A stretch of 38,348 nucleotides of DNA from Bacteroidia bacterium (lineage in GTDB: Bacteria > Bacteroidota > Bacteroidia > 2-12-FULL-35-15). The notes under the pieces are model-generated. The model searched no databases, was not told the origin of the DNA, and saw only the letters and a list, made by a program, of their open reading frames with translations. Shown one piece after another: positions 1-7,154 of the stretch. Both the position numbers and the translations under genes were made by a program. Location of the stretch: NCBI GenBank assembly GCA_020051175.1, contig JAGVJJ010000088.1, positions 1-38,348 on the forward strand, read 5' to 3'. Every line of letters begins with the position of its first letter. Within the stretch, counting starts at the first letter, position 1.

Positions 1-98
1 AGATAACAGATAACAGATAACAGATAACAGATAACAGATAACAGATAACAGATAACAGATAACAGATAACAGATAACAGATAACAGATAACAGATAAC
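1..98. repeat. 14 perfect tandem copies of a 7-bp unit (agataac)
   Basis: The heptamer agataac is repeated 14 times without a single mismatch from the first base of the window, so the array may extend further upstream. It ends 18 bp beyond the stop codon of the minus-strand lytic transglycosylase, in intergenic DNA. Seven is not a multiple of three and no gene crosses it, so it is not coding. The same unit, degenerate, recurs immediately upstream of mnmA. No spacers are present, so it is not a CRISPR. Perfect identity suggests recent slippage and a copy number that could vary between strains or assemblies. Confidence 0.97.
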
Positions 99-116
99 AA
101 TCCCCCCCTAAACCGG

Positions 117-1199
117 CTAATTCATCACCAAACTGTCTTTAGTGGGAGAAACGTCCGTGATAAATGCAGACGCAGTATCTTTTTTATTCAAAGTGTCACT
201 GCTGCTATTTTCATAGTTTCCATCAAGGTCGTACACTTCCATGCCATTTTTAGGTATTTCTATGACGTATTTTTTGTGTTCAGGATTGCTTAAGGTGTTT
301 GCCCTTAACCAGGGGTTAAATAGCTTTAAAACCTTATAATTGATGTTTTGCGACAGGGCAAAATCAGCCAGGTTGTGTATGGTAGAATCTACAATTATTC
401 TTTTTGTCTGGATAGGTGGGTATAAATCCTTTTTACGAAGCATATAACCGTAAACTTTCGGCCTGCCGATAATCTCTTTCATCGCCAGTACCCTGTACAC
501 ATAACGGCCGGTTTCTTCATTCAGCAGCAAATCATAATAGCTGTTTACATGCTGTTTGTTGAGCTGGCCATGTATACCGCCCATACCGAGGTTATAGGAA
601 GCTGCTACCAGCGTCCAGTTGTTGAATATTTTATAAGCTTCTTTAAAATATTTACATGCCGCCTCCGTAGACTTTTCTACATGGTAACGCTCGTCTACCT
701 CTTCATTGATTTCCATACCGTAACCAAGCGCAGTTGGCTCAATAATCTGCCAGAAACCGGTGGCCCCCTGAGGAGAAACCACATTTGTTAACTGGCTCTC
801 GATCAGTGCAATATATTTAAAATCTTCTGGAATGTTGTGCTTTTTAAGGATAGGTTCGATGAGTGGGAACCACCTGTTGGCACGTTTGTGCAGCAATAAG
901 GATTGTGACTGCCAGTAGGTGTTCACTACCAGCTCACGCTCCACTGCCTCGCGTACACTGAAATCAGTTATAGGCACCTTTTCACCTGCAAAATTCAGGT
1001 TTTTAGGAATGCGTACGCTGAACACTTTGTAGCTGGCATTGAAATAATCTTCATAGTCGCCATCCGATAAATTATCAGATAGGGAGTAGCTGAATAGTTT
1101 AAAAATGCTCAGTAAAACCAAGGCAGTACCAACTACAAACAGGTATTTTTTGTATGAAACAAACATCTGTTTAAATTTATTTGAACCAGGTTCTACCAT
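117..1199 (-). CDS. Membrane-anchored lytic transglycosylase (SLT/GH23, MltD-like)
   Basis: Predicted peptidoglycan lytic transglycosylase, which cleaves the MurNAc-GlcNAc bond with formation of 1,6-anhydro-MurNAc in the periplasm. The 360-residue protein has a short basic N-terminus, one membrane segment (about 18-38), and an SLT domain at about 120-245. That domain carries the catalytic Glu134 in ALIES, then GATGFWQI (145-152) and AASYNLGMGG (199-208), the usual GH23 motifs. A C-terminal region (about 265-320) resembles the degenerate LysM-like tail of MltD-type enzymes but I do not see a clear LysM. Met12 is an alternative start, since the first codon is not supported by a clear ribosome binding site. 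It lies downstream of rfbC on the same strand, separated by about 150 bp holding a GGAAGTC hairpin. Family assignment is firm; the MltD subtype is inferred. Confidence 0.9.
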   Translation of the reverse strand: MVEPGSNKFKQMFVSYKKYLFVVGTALVLLSIFKLFSYSLSDNLSDGDYEDYFNASYKVFSVRIPKNLNFAGEKVPITDFSVREAVERELVVNTYWQSQSLLLHKRANRWFPLIEPILKKHNIPEDFKYIALIESQLTNVVSPQGATGFWQIIEPTALGYGMEINEEVDERYHVEKSTEAACKYFKEAYKIFNNWTLVAASYNLGMGGIHGQLNKQHVNSYYDLLLNEETGRYVYRVLAMKEIIGRPKVYGYMLRKKDLYPPIQTKRIIVDSTIHNLADFALSQNINYKVLKLFNPWLRANTLSNPEHKKYVIEIPKNGMEVYDLDGNYENSSSDTLNKKDTASAFITDVSPTKDSLVMN

Positions 1200-1267
1200 T
1201 GATACTGATTATTTGTTAAAAAAGTTATACCTGAAATGTGAAAAATCGAAATTAGACCGAGGTAAAA

Positions 1268-1343
1268 GGCCGGAAGTCAGAAGACCAAAGTCAGAAGTCC
1301 AGGCTCGAAGTCTTTTCCAGCTTCGGTCTTCGGACTTCCGGCC
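1268..1343. repeat. Intergenic GGAAGTC-type heptad repeat folding as an imperfect hairpin
   Basis: The ends form a perfect 11-bp inverted repeat (GGCCGGAAGTC at 1268-1278, GACTTCCGGCC at 1333-1343). Just inside them AAGACC (1281-1286) pairs with GGTCTT (1325-1330), giving a stem of about 20 bp with few mismatches. The left arm reads as 7-bp units (GGAAGTC, AGAAGAC, CAAAGTC, AGAAGTC, CAGGCTC) and the right arm as AGCTTCG, GTCTTCG, GACTTCC. It lies between rfbC and the lytic transglycosylase and could act as a terminator or RNA-stability hairpin, though no T-run follows it. Confidence 0.85.
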
Positions 1344-1349
1344 AAAACT

Positions 1350-1892
1350 TCAAAAATGACTCTCAAATTCCCGGAATGGCGTTCCCATCTTATCCTTCTC
1401 AGAAAGGGTTGGGTGTTCAATGTTCCAGTTGATTTCCAGATCTTTATCGTTCCACATGATGCAGCCTTCCGATGCTTTATGGTAATAATTGGTGCATTTG
1501 TAAGAAAAGATGGTGTCGTTTTCAAGTGTTAAAAAACCATGGGCAAAACCTGCAGGGATCCATAGCATGGTTTTGTTTTTTTCATTCAACTCAATCAGAA
1601 AATGTTTCCCATACGTAGGAGAGTTTTTACGGATGTCCACTGCCACATCAAGTATAGCACCTTTGATAACCCTTACCAGCTTGCCTTGTGCATAAGGAGG
1701 GTTCTGGAAATGGAGCCCCCTCAAAACCCCAGCCTGCGACAGCGATTGGTTATCCTGCACAAAGTCTTCTTTTATCCCGTGTATTTCAAACAGGCTTTTG
1801 CTGTATGATTCATAAAAATAACCGCGGGCATCTTCAAACACTTTGGGCTGAACAATCAGTAAGTCGGGGATGGGAGTAGTAGTAATCTGCAT
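1350..1892 (-). CDS. rfbC: dTDP-4-dehydrorhamnose 3,5-epimerase
   Basis: RmlC/RfbC catalyses the double epimerisation of dTDP-4-dehydro-6-deoxyglucose at C3 and C5 in dTDP-L-rhamnose synthesis, a cytosolic step feeding surface polysaccharide. The 180-residue length is typical. Visible family motifs are FEDARGYFYES near the N-terminus, LRGLHFQ containing catalytic His61, PAGFAHGF (113-120), Tyr131 as the probable catalytic tyrosine, and the WNDKDLEINW segment at about 147-156. The frame is open 87 nt further upstream, but that extension has no family similarity, so I place the start at MQITTTPI. A -7-like box (CAAAGATA on the plus strand, 1936-1943) lies about 43 bp upstream. No other rhamnose genes (rfbA, B, D) are next to it, so they would have to be elsewhere. 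Confidence 0.95.
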   Translation of the reverse strand: MQITTTPIPDLLIVQPKVFEDARGYFYESYSKSLFEIHGIKEDFVQDNQSLSQAGVLRGLHFQNPPYAQGKLVRVIKGAILDVAVDIRKNSPTYGKHFLIELNEKNKTMLWIPAGFAHGFLTLENDTIFSYKCTNYYHKASEGCIMWNDKDLEINWNIEHPTLSEKDKMGTPFREFESHF

Positions 1893-1935
1893 AATTGAAT
1901 TATCTGTTTCGCCTGAATTAATAAGGCTATGCTTA

Positions 1936-1943
1936 CAAAGATA
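1936..1943 (-). promoter_or_regulatory. Bacteroidota -7 box upstream of rfbC
   Basis: Minus-strand TATCTTTG matches the TAnnTTTG consensus exactly. Transcription would begin at about 1931, giving a leader of about 40 nt before the rfbC ATG at 1892. I see no TTTG at the right distance for a -33 element, so this is a partial match only. Confidence 0.5.
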
Positions 1944-2073
1944 AAAATAATTGTCAAAAACTTTGTTGATATACCGCAAAAGGCCATAGCGGATAACGGA
2001 TGTTTATTGATTTACTTTGTTAAACAATGGGAAGTATTTTCCGTTTATATCATCCATTTTACATCTATAAAAT

Positions 2074-3558
2074 ATGTCTTCAATACTTATTCTTACCTGT
2101 GTAGCAGCCTATTCCATTTTGTTGTTTGGGGTTACCTGGTACACTTCGCGCGGGGCAAGCAACGAGAGCTTTTATGTTGGGAATCGTTCGTCAAAATGGT
2201 ACCTCGTAGCCTACGGAATGATTGGTGCTTCGCTGTCAGGAGTAACATTTATTTCTGTACCCGGCTCGGTTGGTACAGCGCAGTTTGGGTATTTGCAAGT
2301 AATATTGGGATATTTGCTGGGGTACATGGTAATTGCTTATGTGCTGCTGCCTTTGTATTACCGGTTAAACCTCACATCCATTTATTCTTACCTGCAGCAG
2401 CGTTTCGGGAATTATTCCTATAAAACAGGGGCATTCTTTTTCATTTTGTCGCGCGTAATTGGTGCTGCTTTCAGGCTATACATCGTGGTAAATGTGCTGC
2501 AGGAATTTGTGTTTAATGATATGCATGTTCCGTTTTTTGTGACTGTTTCCGTATTCATCGCCCTGATTTTGTTGTATACCTACCAGGGTGGTGTAAAAAC
2601 CATCGTTTATACGGATACCCTGCAAACCACATTTATGTTGCTTTCCGTAATACTGTCTATCATATTTATTGCAAGTCAGCTGGATTTTAGTGTTGGTGAT
2701 ATGTACGACAGGGTGGCTCACAGCGATTATTCCAAGGTTTTCTTTGGCGACTGGCAGGCAAAATCTTTTTTCCCGAAACAGTTTTTTGGGGGTATGTTCA
2801 TTGCCATTGCCATGACGGGACTCGATCAGGAAATGATGCAGAAAAACATCAGTTGCAAAACCCTTGGCGATGCACAGAAAAATGTAGTGACGTTTACAGT
2901 GGTGTTACTGATAGTAAATATCCTGTTCCTGGTGCTGGGTGCTTTGCTTTACATTTATGCAGGTGAAATGAATATTGTACTGCCAATGAAAGATGGCAAG
3001 GTAATTTCTGACAATGTGTTTCCAACTATTGCCCTGCATTCCCTGGGCATCCTCTCGGCTATATTTTTCATAATTGGCTTAATTTCAGCTGCTTACCCAA
3101 GTGCGGATGGTGCTCTGACTGCCCTTACAAGTGTGTTTTGCCTCGACTTCCTGGGGTTGAAGGAAAATGACCAGAAAACGGAAAAAGAAAAAACGCGTAT
3201 CCGGCACATTGTCCATGTTTCATTCGCAGTACTGTTGTTACTGGTTATTGTAATTTTTAAACTGATCAATAATGATGCAGTGATTAATAACTTATTCACT
3301 GTGGCAGGATACACTTATGGGCCATTGCTTGGTTTATACGCTTTTGGTTTGTTTACCAAAAAGCCTGTTAAGGATCGTTTTGTGCCGCTTATTTGTGTGC
3401 TTTCGCCTGCCTTGTGTTATGTGCTTAACGAGTATTCACAGAAATGGTTCGGGGGCTATAAATTCGGGTTTGAGCTGCTGATTGTGAATGCGTTGATAAC
3501 GTTTATAGGGTTGTGGTGTTTGAGTGTAGGTGCACATCAAAAGGAAAATAGGAGTTGA
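2074..3558 (+). CDS. Sodium:solute symporter (SSS family)
   Basis: A 494-residue polytopic inner-membrane protein of the SSS/SLC5 family (TC 2.A.21), which couples Na+ entry to solute uptake. About 13 hydrophobic segments can be followed along its length. The N-terminal part has SRGASNESFYVGNRSSKWYL and IGASLSGVTFISVPGSVG, the typical first two helices with the discontinuous TM1 region. Later parts include the TGLDQEMMQKN and ISAAYPSADGALTALTS signatures seen in bacterial SSS proteins. The substrate cannot be told from sequence (sugars, proline, pantothenate, sialic acid and others are all possible). The gene is divergent from rfbC across about 180 bp and converges on the lipoprotein gene at 3742, with a shared terminator between them. 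There is no partner gene to suggest a pathway. Confidence 0.93.
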   Translation: MSSILILTCVAAYSILLFGVTWYTSRGASNESFYVGNRSSKWYLVAYGMIGASLSGVTFISVPGSVGTAQFGYLQVILGYLLGYMVIAYVLLPLYYRLNLTSIYSYLQQRFGNYSYKTGAFFFILSRVIGAAFRLYIVVNVLQEFVFNDMHVPFFVTVSVFIALILLYTYQGGVKTIVYTDTLQTTFMLLSVILSIIFIASQLDFSVGDMYDRVAHSDYSKVFFGDWQAKSFFPKQFFGGMFIAIAMTGLDQEMMQKNISCKTLGDAQKNVVTFTVVLLIVNILFLVLGALLYIYAGEMNIVLPMKDGKVISDNVFPTIALHSLGILSAIFFIIGLISAAYPSADGALTALTSVFCLDFLGLKENDQKTEKEKTRIRHIVHVSFAVLLLLVIVIFKLINNDAVINNLFTVAGYTYGPLLGLYAFGLFTKKPVKDRFVPLICVLSPALCYVLNEYSQKWFGGYKFGFELLIVNALITFIGLWCLSVGAHQKENRS

Positions 3559-3616
3559 CCTAAATTGGTTTGTAAAAAAATTTCTTTCTAACTCGATAAA
3601 AGAGTTGGCGGGCAGG

Positions 3617-3675
3617 GTCATTCTGAATTTATTTCAGAATCTGTGTGTGAGATGCTGAAACAAGTTCAGCATGAC
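3617..3675. repeat. Dispersed Bacteroidota-type GTCAT...ATGAC double-hairpin repeat
   Basis: GTCAT at 3617-3621 and ATGAC at 3671-3675 bracket two small hairpins. ATTCTGAA (3620-3627) pairs with TTCAGAAT (3633-3640), and ATGCTGAA (3652-3659) pairs with TTCAGCAT (3665-3672). This matches a general type of dispersed intergenic repeat (…CTGAAACAAGTTCAG…) that I recognise from Bacteroidota genomes. It lies between the symporter stop and the terminator. Confidence 0.75.
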
Positions 3676-3683
3676 TTCATAAT

Positions 3684-3727
3684 AAAACAAAAGCGCCAAT
3701 TCGATTAAGAATTGGCGCTTTTGTTTT
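3684..3727. terminator. Bidirectional rho-independent terminator, perfect 19-bp stem
   Basis: Bases 3684-3702 and 3709-3727 are perfectly complementary around a 6-nt loop (gattaa). The stem has a GC-rich core (GCGCCAATTC) with an A-run on one side and a T-run on the other, so it can terminate transcription in both directions. It lies between the convergent symporter and lipoprotein genes. Confidence 0.93.
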
Positions 3728-3741
3728 TCCTAAAGTTAGGT

Positions 3742-4593
3742 TTATTCTACAACTATTACGAGGTACTTAGAAGTCCCCCAGAAATCCTCTGCATTGGTAA
3801 TTACCAGTTTTTCTGCTTTTCCGTCTGCACCTTCAATTTTGTATGAACCACTTGGGTGAGAGGTGATTAGCTTTGCTTTCTTTGCTGCAAGTACAATGGT
3901 ATTGGTAGTTGAAACATCAATTTTAGTAAAATAATTCTTATTAAAATCGTCCTTCATTTTCTGAATCTTGCCAAGCCCGATGAAACCACCTTCTTTTGTT
4001 AATACTCCATTGGTAATCAGTTCTTTAGCTGTTCCAAAAGCATAAAAAGCAGTATTCAATTTTTCAGTTTTAACTTCCGATTCCTGTGTTATTTCCTGGT
4101 AATTCACATTTAAATTGGTCATCGCAACGTTCAATTGCTCCAGTTGTGTTCTCAGGTCTTCAATTTGCGAATCTTTTGCTTCAATATCAGCTGTTAAGCG
4201 CGTAATGAATTTTTCAAGCTCTGCATTTTGTTTGTTGGATTCGCCCAGCTTCGATTTCATGGAAGCCAAACGCTGCTTGTTTTTATTCATAATATCGTAA
4301 ATCGCCTGGATATCGGCCACAATCTGATCTTCTTTCGATTTACGGGTTTCCATGTCTTTACTGGAAGCTGTAACAATTTTTTCTTTTTCCTTGATCAGGT
4401 CAAGGTTATCCTGGATTTCATTAAACCCTCTGATAAATGCCTGTATGCTTGAGTCCTGATCGTGGATACGAACCTGCTGGCCTCCCGAAACAGCTCTCAG
4501 GCTGTCTTCAGATGATAAAATTTTTTCATTTTCATTGTTGCCACATCCAAATGCCAATGGCAGCAATGCAACCAGATAAAAGATCTTTTTCAT
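3742..4593 (-). CDS. Coiled-coil lipoprotein of unknown function
   Basis: A 283-residue predicted lipoprotein. A short basic N-terminus and hydrophobic stretch lead to a lipobox ending LAFGC, with Cys17 as the lipidated residue. Residues about 55-185 are highly charged and helical with a heptad pattern, consistent with a long coiled coil. The C-terminal 90 residues look globular, with beta-type segments such as TNTIVLAAKKAKLITSHPSGSYKIEG. Similar proteins occur widely in Bacteroidota; I recall some being labelled Cbp1-like adhesins, but I would not transfer that function. It converges on the symporter gene and has a TATCTTCG -7-like box (4622-4629) shortly upstream. The gap to the next upstream gene is filled by a heptad repeat. 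Confidence 0.85.
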   Translation of the reverse strand: MKKIFYLVALLPLAFGCGNNENEKILSSEDSLRAVSGGQQVRIHDQDSSIQAFIRGFNEIQDNLDLIKEKEKIVTASSKDMETRKSKEDQIVADIQAIYDIMNKNKQRLASMKSKLGESNKQNAELEKFITRLTADIEAKDSQIEDLRTQLEQLNVAMTNLNVNYQEITQESEVKTEKLNTAFYAFGTAKELITNGVLTKEGGFIGLGKIQKMKDDFNKNYFTKIDVSTTNTIVLAAKKAKLITSHPSGSYKIEGADGKAEKLVITNAEDFWGTSKYLVIVVE

Positions 4594-4621
4594 AATGGTT
4601 TTATTTATTTAAAATTTTTGG

Positions 4622-4629
4622 CGAAGATA
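4622..4629 (-). promoter_or_regulatory. Possible -7 box of the coiled-coil lipoprotein gene
   Basis: Minus-strand TATCTTCG matches TAnnTTTG at seven of eight positions and lies 28 bp before the ATG at 4593. No -33 element is evident, so support is modest. Confidence 0.4.
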
Positions 4630-4691
4630 GAGCATTACAGAATACGATCGCTCGTTTGACTATAAAATTGGAAAAAATATAGCTCGAACCC

Positions 4692-4810
4692 GGAAGTCGG
4701 AAGTCAGAAATTTGTAGCTCGGAGTTTTGAGTTTCAAGTTTCAGGTTTAAAGTTTATTGTGCTGGGAGTCTACCATGTCTAGTTCAAGGCTTCCGACTTC
4801 CAGCTTTCCG
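4692..4810. repeat. Intergenic GGAAGTC/nnnAGTT heptad repeat with 12-bp inverted ends
   Basis: Starting at 4692 the DNA reads in 7-bp units that stay in phase for nine units: GGAAGTC, GGAAGTC, AGAAATT, TGTAGCT, CGGAGTT, TTGAGTT, TCAAGTT, TCAGGTT, TAAAGTT. After 35 less regular bases (five more units) the phase resumes with CTTCCGA, CTTCCAG, CTTTCCG. The ends are a perfect 12-bp inverted repeat (GGAAGTCGGAAG at 4692-4703, CTTCCGACTTCC at 4790-4801). The element fills most of the gap between the serine hydrolase and the coiled-coil lipoprotein. Confidence 0.85.
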
Positions 4811-4828
4811 CTGTGGTCTTCTATCTCA

Positions 4829-6160
4829 TTAACCTCTCCCTTTTTTGCTTGTCACAGAAGCCACAGCTTGTGTTGGCGGTTTCTTTTTGCTGGATGTGTT
4901 ATTCTTTGCAGATTTGCTGTTTTTTTTTGTTTTTGAAGTAGCAACGGCTGTTTTTTTGGTTTTATACTTTGCCTCTGCTTCTTTCTTTACTTCTGCAACT
5001 GGCAGGGGTTTATTATCAAGCACAGCTAATATATCCTCAATATGATAGGTTTTACTGTTGAATTTATTTGAAAGCAGGATAACCGTGGTTTCATCACTTA
5101 TCCTCCTGTAAAACAGGGTGCTATAGCCATGCCACCAGCCGTTGTGATAAACAATTTTACCTTCAGGACTGTCTTCAATGAGCCTCCAGCCATAACCGTA
5201 GTTCCGCTTACCAGGATGCTCTTTGCTGTAACCGGTATACGCCTGCTCAATGGTTTCTTTTTTAAGAAAGGAGCCTGAATACAAAGCCTGGCTCCATTTG
5301 AACATATCTTCCACAGTAGAGTAAATGCCCTTGTCTCCAACCACATAATCTGCATACGTATCTTTTTCAGGAATGCCTGAACCATTATGTCCCTGGGTTT
5401 TAAGTGTACAGGAGCTGTCGTTTTTTGTACCGCATACCCACGTATTGCTCATACCCAGCGGAATAAAAACGTTCTGCTCCATAAAATGATGAAAGCCCAT
5501 GCCCGATACTTTTTCTACAATCGATGCCAGCAAAGCGTAATTTGTATTGCAATACTCAAACTTTTTATTGGGGCCTGCATAAAGCGCAGGCTGTGTACTC
5601 TGCATGATTTCAAGTACGGCATTATTATCAAATGTTTTACCGTTGTAGCAGTTGTTTGCATCACAATAAGGTTCGCTGAAGTAGATGTAATTGCTTAGTC
5701 CCGAACGGTGTGTAAGCAGCATCTCAATGGTGATTTTATCGTAAGGGAAGCTGGGAATGTATTTTTTTACATTGTCGCCCAATTGCAGTTTGCCCTGGTC
5801 CTTTAAAAGCAATATAGCCCCTGCAGTCAACGTTTTGGAGGTGGAAGCCAGCTGAAATGCAGAGTTTATTTTTAATGAATCCTGTGTCTTCAGGTTAGAA
5901 AAACCGAAAGCGTTTTTATACATCACGCGTCCCTTTTGAGCCACCAGTACACAGCCGTTGAACCCATCCGAGTACACCCTGTTTTTAAATACCTCGTCAA
6001 GTAGTTTTATTTTGGTTTTGTTTTTCGCCAGAAAAAGGATACTGTCCTGGTTAACCACCGGCAAGGTTGAGGTGGAAGATGAGGAGGCTGAACTGTTTCC
6101 GCAGGAAGACAGGAGCAGGGAGCCGGAAACGAGGCAAAAGAAAAAAAGCAGTTTATTCAT
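4829..6160 (-). CDS. Class C beta-lactamase-fold serine hydrolase, lipoprotein
   Basis: A 443-residue predicted lipoprotein (lipobox LLLSSC, Cys20) with the beta-lactamase/DD-peptidase class C fold, acting outside the inner membrane. The catalytic SxxK is STSK at 106-109, the YxN motif is YCN at 203-205, and the KTG-equivalent HxG is HNG at 339-341. The order and spacing are right for the family, which includes D-aminopeptidases, esterases and DD-carboxypeptidases; substrate cannot be assigned. After about residue 385 there is a Lys/Ala/Ser/Thr-rich, low-complexity basic tail of about 55 residues, unusual for the family and possibly a cell-surface or peptidoglycan contact. It lies 42 bp downstream of the RRM gene on the same strand and could be co-transcribed with it. 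Confidence 0.92.
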   Translation of the reverse strand: MNKLLFFFCLVSGSLLLSSCGNSSASSSSTSTLPVVNQDSILFLAKNKTKIKLLDEVFKNRVYSDGFNGCVLVAQKGRVMYKNAFGFSNLKTQDSLKINSAFQLASTSKTLTAGAILLLKDQGKLQLGDNVKKYIPSFPYDKITIEMLLTHRSGLSNYIYFSEPYCDANNCYNGKTFDNNAVLEIMQSTQPALYAGPNKKFEYCNTNYALLASIVEKVSGMGFHHFMEQNVFIPLGMSNTWVCGTKNDSSCTLKTQGHNGSGIPEKDTYADYVVGDKGIYSTVEDMFKWSQALYSGSFLKKETIEQAYTGYSKEHPGKRNYGYGWRLIEDSPEGKIVYHNGWWHGYSTLFYRRISDETTVILLSNKFNSKTYHIEDILAVLDNKPLPVAEVKKEAEAKYKTKKTAVATSKTKKNSKSAKNNTSSKKKPPTQAVASVTSKKGRG

Positions 6161-6202
6161 ACGCGTAAAACAATAACAATTAAAAAAATCAGGCCACTTA
6201 TA

Positions 6203-6451
6203 CTACCTGCGTTTTTCCACAGCTTCTTCTACCAGGAGCGCTTTACCTCTTAACTCTTTGCCATTAAGGGCTTCAATTGCTTTTTGTGCATCTGCTTTTT
6301 TAGCCATTTCAATAAAGGCAAACCCTTTGGATTCCCAGGTAATTTTGTCATACGCAATTTTGGTTGATAGTACTTCGCCAAACTGAGCGAAAACACCTTC
6401 CAGCTGTGCTTCATTGATATCCGGGTTAATATTTTTCACAAATAGTTTCAT
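6203..6451 (-). CDS. Single-RRM RNA-binding protein
   Basis: An 82-residue protein consisting of one RNA recognition motif. RNP2 is KLFVKNIN at residues 2-9 and RNP1 is SKGFAFIEM at about 41-49, with the aromatic residues that stack on RNA bases in place. The rest follows the beta-alpha-beta-beta-alpha-beta order, ending in a short basic tail (EKRR). Small stand-alone RRM proteins of this size are known in Bacteroidota and cyanobacteria, where they bind single-stranded RNA and often respond to stress or cold. No target can be read from the context: it is divergent from the small envelope protein gene at 6571 and followed by a serine hydrolase. Confidence 0.95.
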   Translation of the reverse strand: MKLFVKNINPDINEAQLEGVFAQFGEVLSTKIAYDKITWESKGFAFIEMAKKADAQKAIEALNGKELRGKALLVEEAVEKRR

Positions 6452-6545
6452 AAGTATTAAATGATTTGTTGAATGAATTTACGCAGAATAGCATTGCTAC
6501 AGCTGTTAAACTTTCACAAAAATATTTCTTTAAATCTTTTTTGCT

Positions 6546-6553
6546 TAACTTTG
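6546..6553 (+). promoter_or_regulatory. Bacteroidota -7 box upstream of the envelope protein gene
   Basis: TAACTTTG matches TAnnTTTG exactly and lies 17 bp before the ATG at 6571, giving a very short leader. It supports the start at 6571 over the longer open frame from 6466. No clear -33 box is seen. Confidence 0.55.
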
Positions 6554-6570
6554 ATATACAATTTATCACT

Positions 6571-7074
6571 ATGAGAAAGTTAATAACTCTGCTTTTTGTA
6601 AGCACCCTGTCATACCTCTCTGTTAGTGCACAAACAGAACAAGATGATTATGTTTTGCCTGAAAAGAAAGAGACAGCCTTGAATAAAGTGTCGGGGTCTA
6701 TTGTTGCCGGAACAGGTGTTGGCTTTAGTAACGGTGCGCGGAACGCGGTTTTTAGCTCGTTTGTTGCACCGCAGATTGGGTATAACCTTTCATCTAAATG
6801 GAAGCTGAATGTAGGGATGATGCATTATACCATGTCGGGTAACTCTGTATTTATGAATTCACGCGATTTCGGGTGCTTTCCCGGTGCTGCAAAAAATAAT
6901 TTTAATGCAGCTGCACTTGGACTGGAATATAAAATTTCCAACAATGCATATATTGGCATCAGCACCAGCATTGGCAATGGAAATTTTAATTACATGAATA
7001 ACCCTTTGCAGGGTATGAATTCTTTTTCCAATAGTTTGTCCCCATTTGGAATGTTCCCATCTTTTGGCCGGTAA
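6571..7074 (+). CDS. Small secreted, probable outer-membrane beta-barrel protein
   Basis: A 167-residue protein of unknown function. The N-terminus MRKLITLLFVSTLSYLSVSAQ is a signal peptide with the usual Bacteroidota AQ cleavage site at about 20/21. The mature part alternates polar and hydrophobic residues and is rich in Gly, Ser, Asn and aromatics. Strands such as VSGSIVAGTGVGFSNG, PQIGYNLSSKWKLNVGMM and AALGLEYKISNNAYIGISTS fit a small outer-membrane beta-barrel. The last 30 residues are Asn/Met/Phe/Ser-rich. The frame is open from 6466, but a -7 box lies between that start and the signal peptide, so I use the ATG at 6571. It is followed by uvrA on the same strand after 80 bp; there is no functional link. 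Confidence 0.75.
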   Translation: MRKLITLLFVSTLSYLSVSAQTEQDDYVLPEKKETALNKVSGSIVAGTGVGFSNGARNAVFSSFVAPQIGYNLSSKWKLNVGMMHYTMSGNSVFMNSRDFGCFPGAAKNNFNAAALGLEYKISNNAYIGISTSIGNGNFNYMNNPLQGMNSFSNSLSPFGMFPSFGR

Positions 7075-7154
7075 ATTGAGCTAAGCATGAATTTTGTGGG
7101 CTGGTACATTGATGTTATAAGCCTCAGGATATTTACGAATTTTTTAATTGTTTG

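Noticed and set aside
1..98. CRISPR array
   Set aside because: The units are 7 bp with no spacers, and no cas genes are present.
1893..1979. N-terminal extension of RfbC
   Set aside because: It has no family similarity and contains the likely -7 box.
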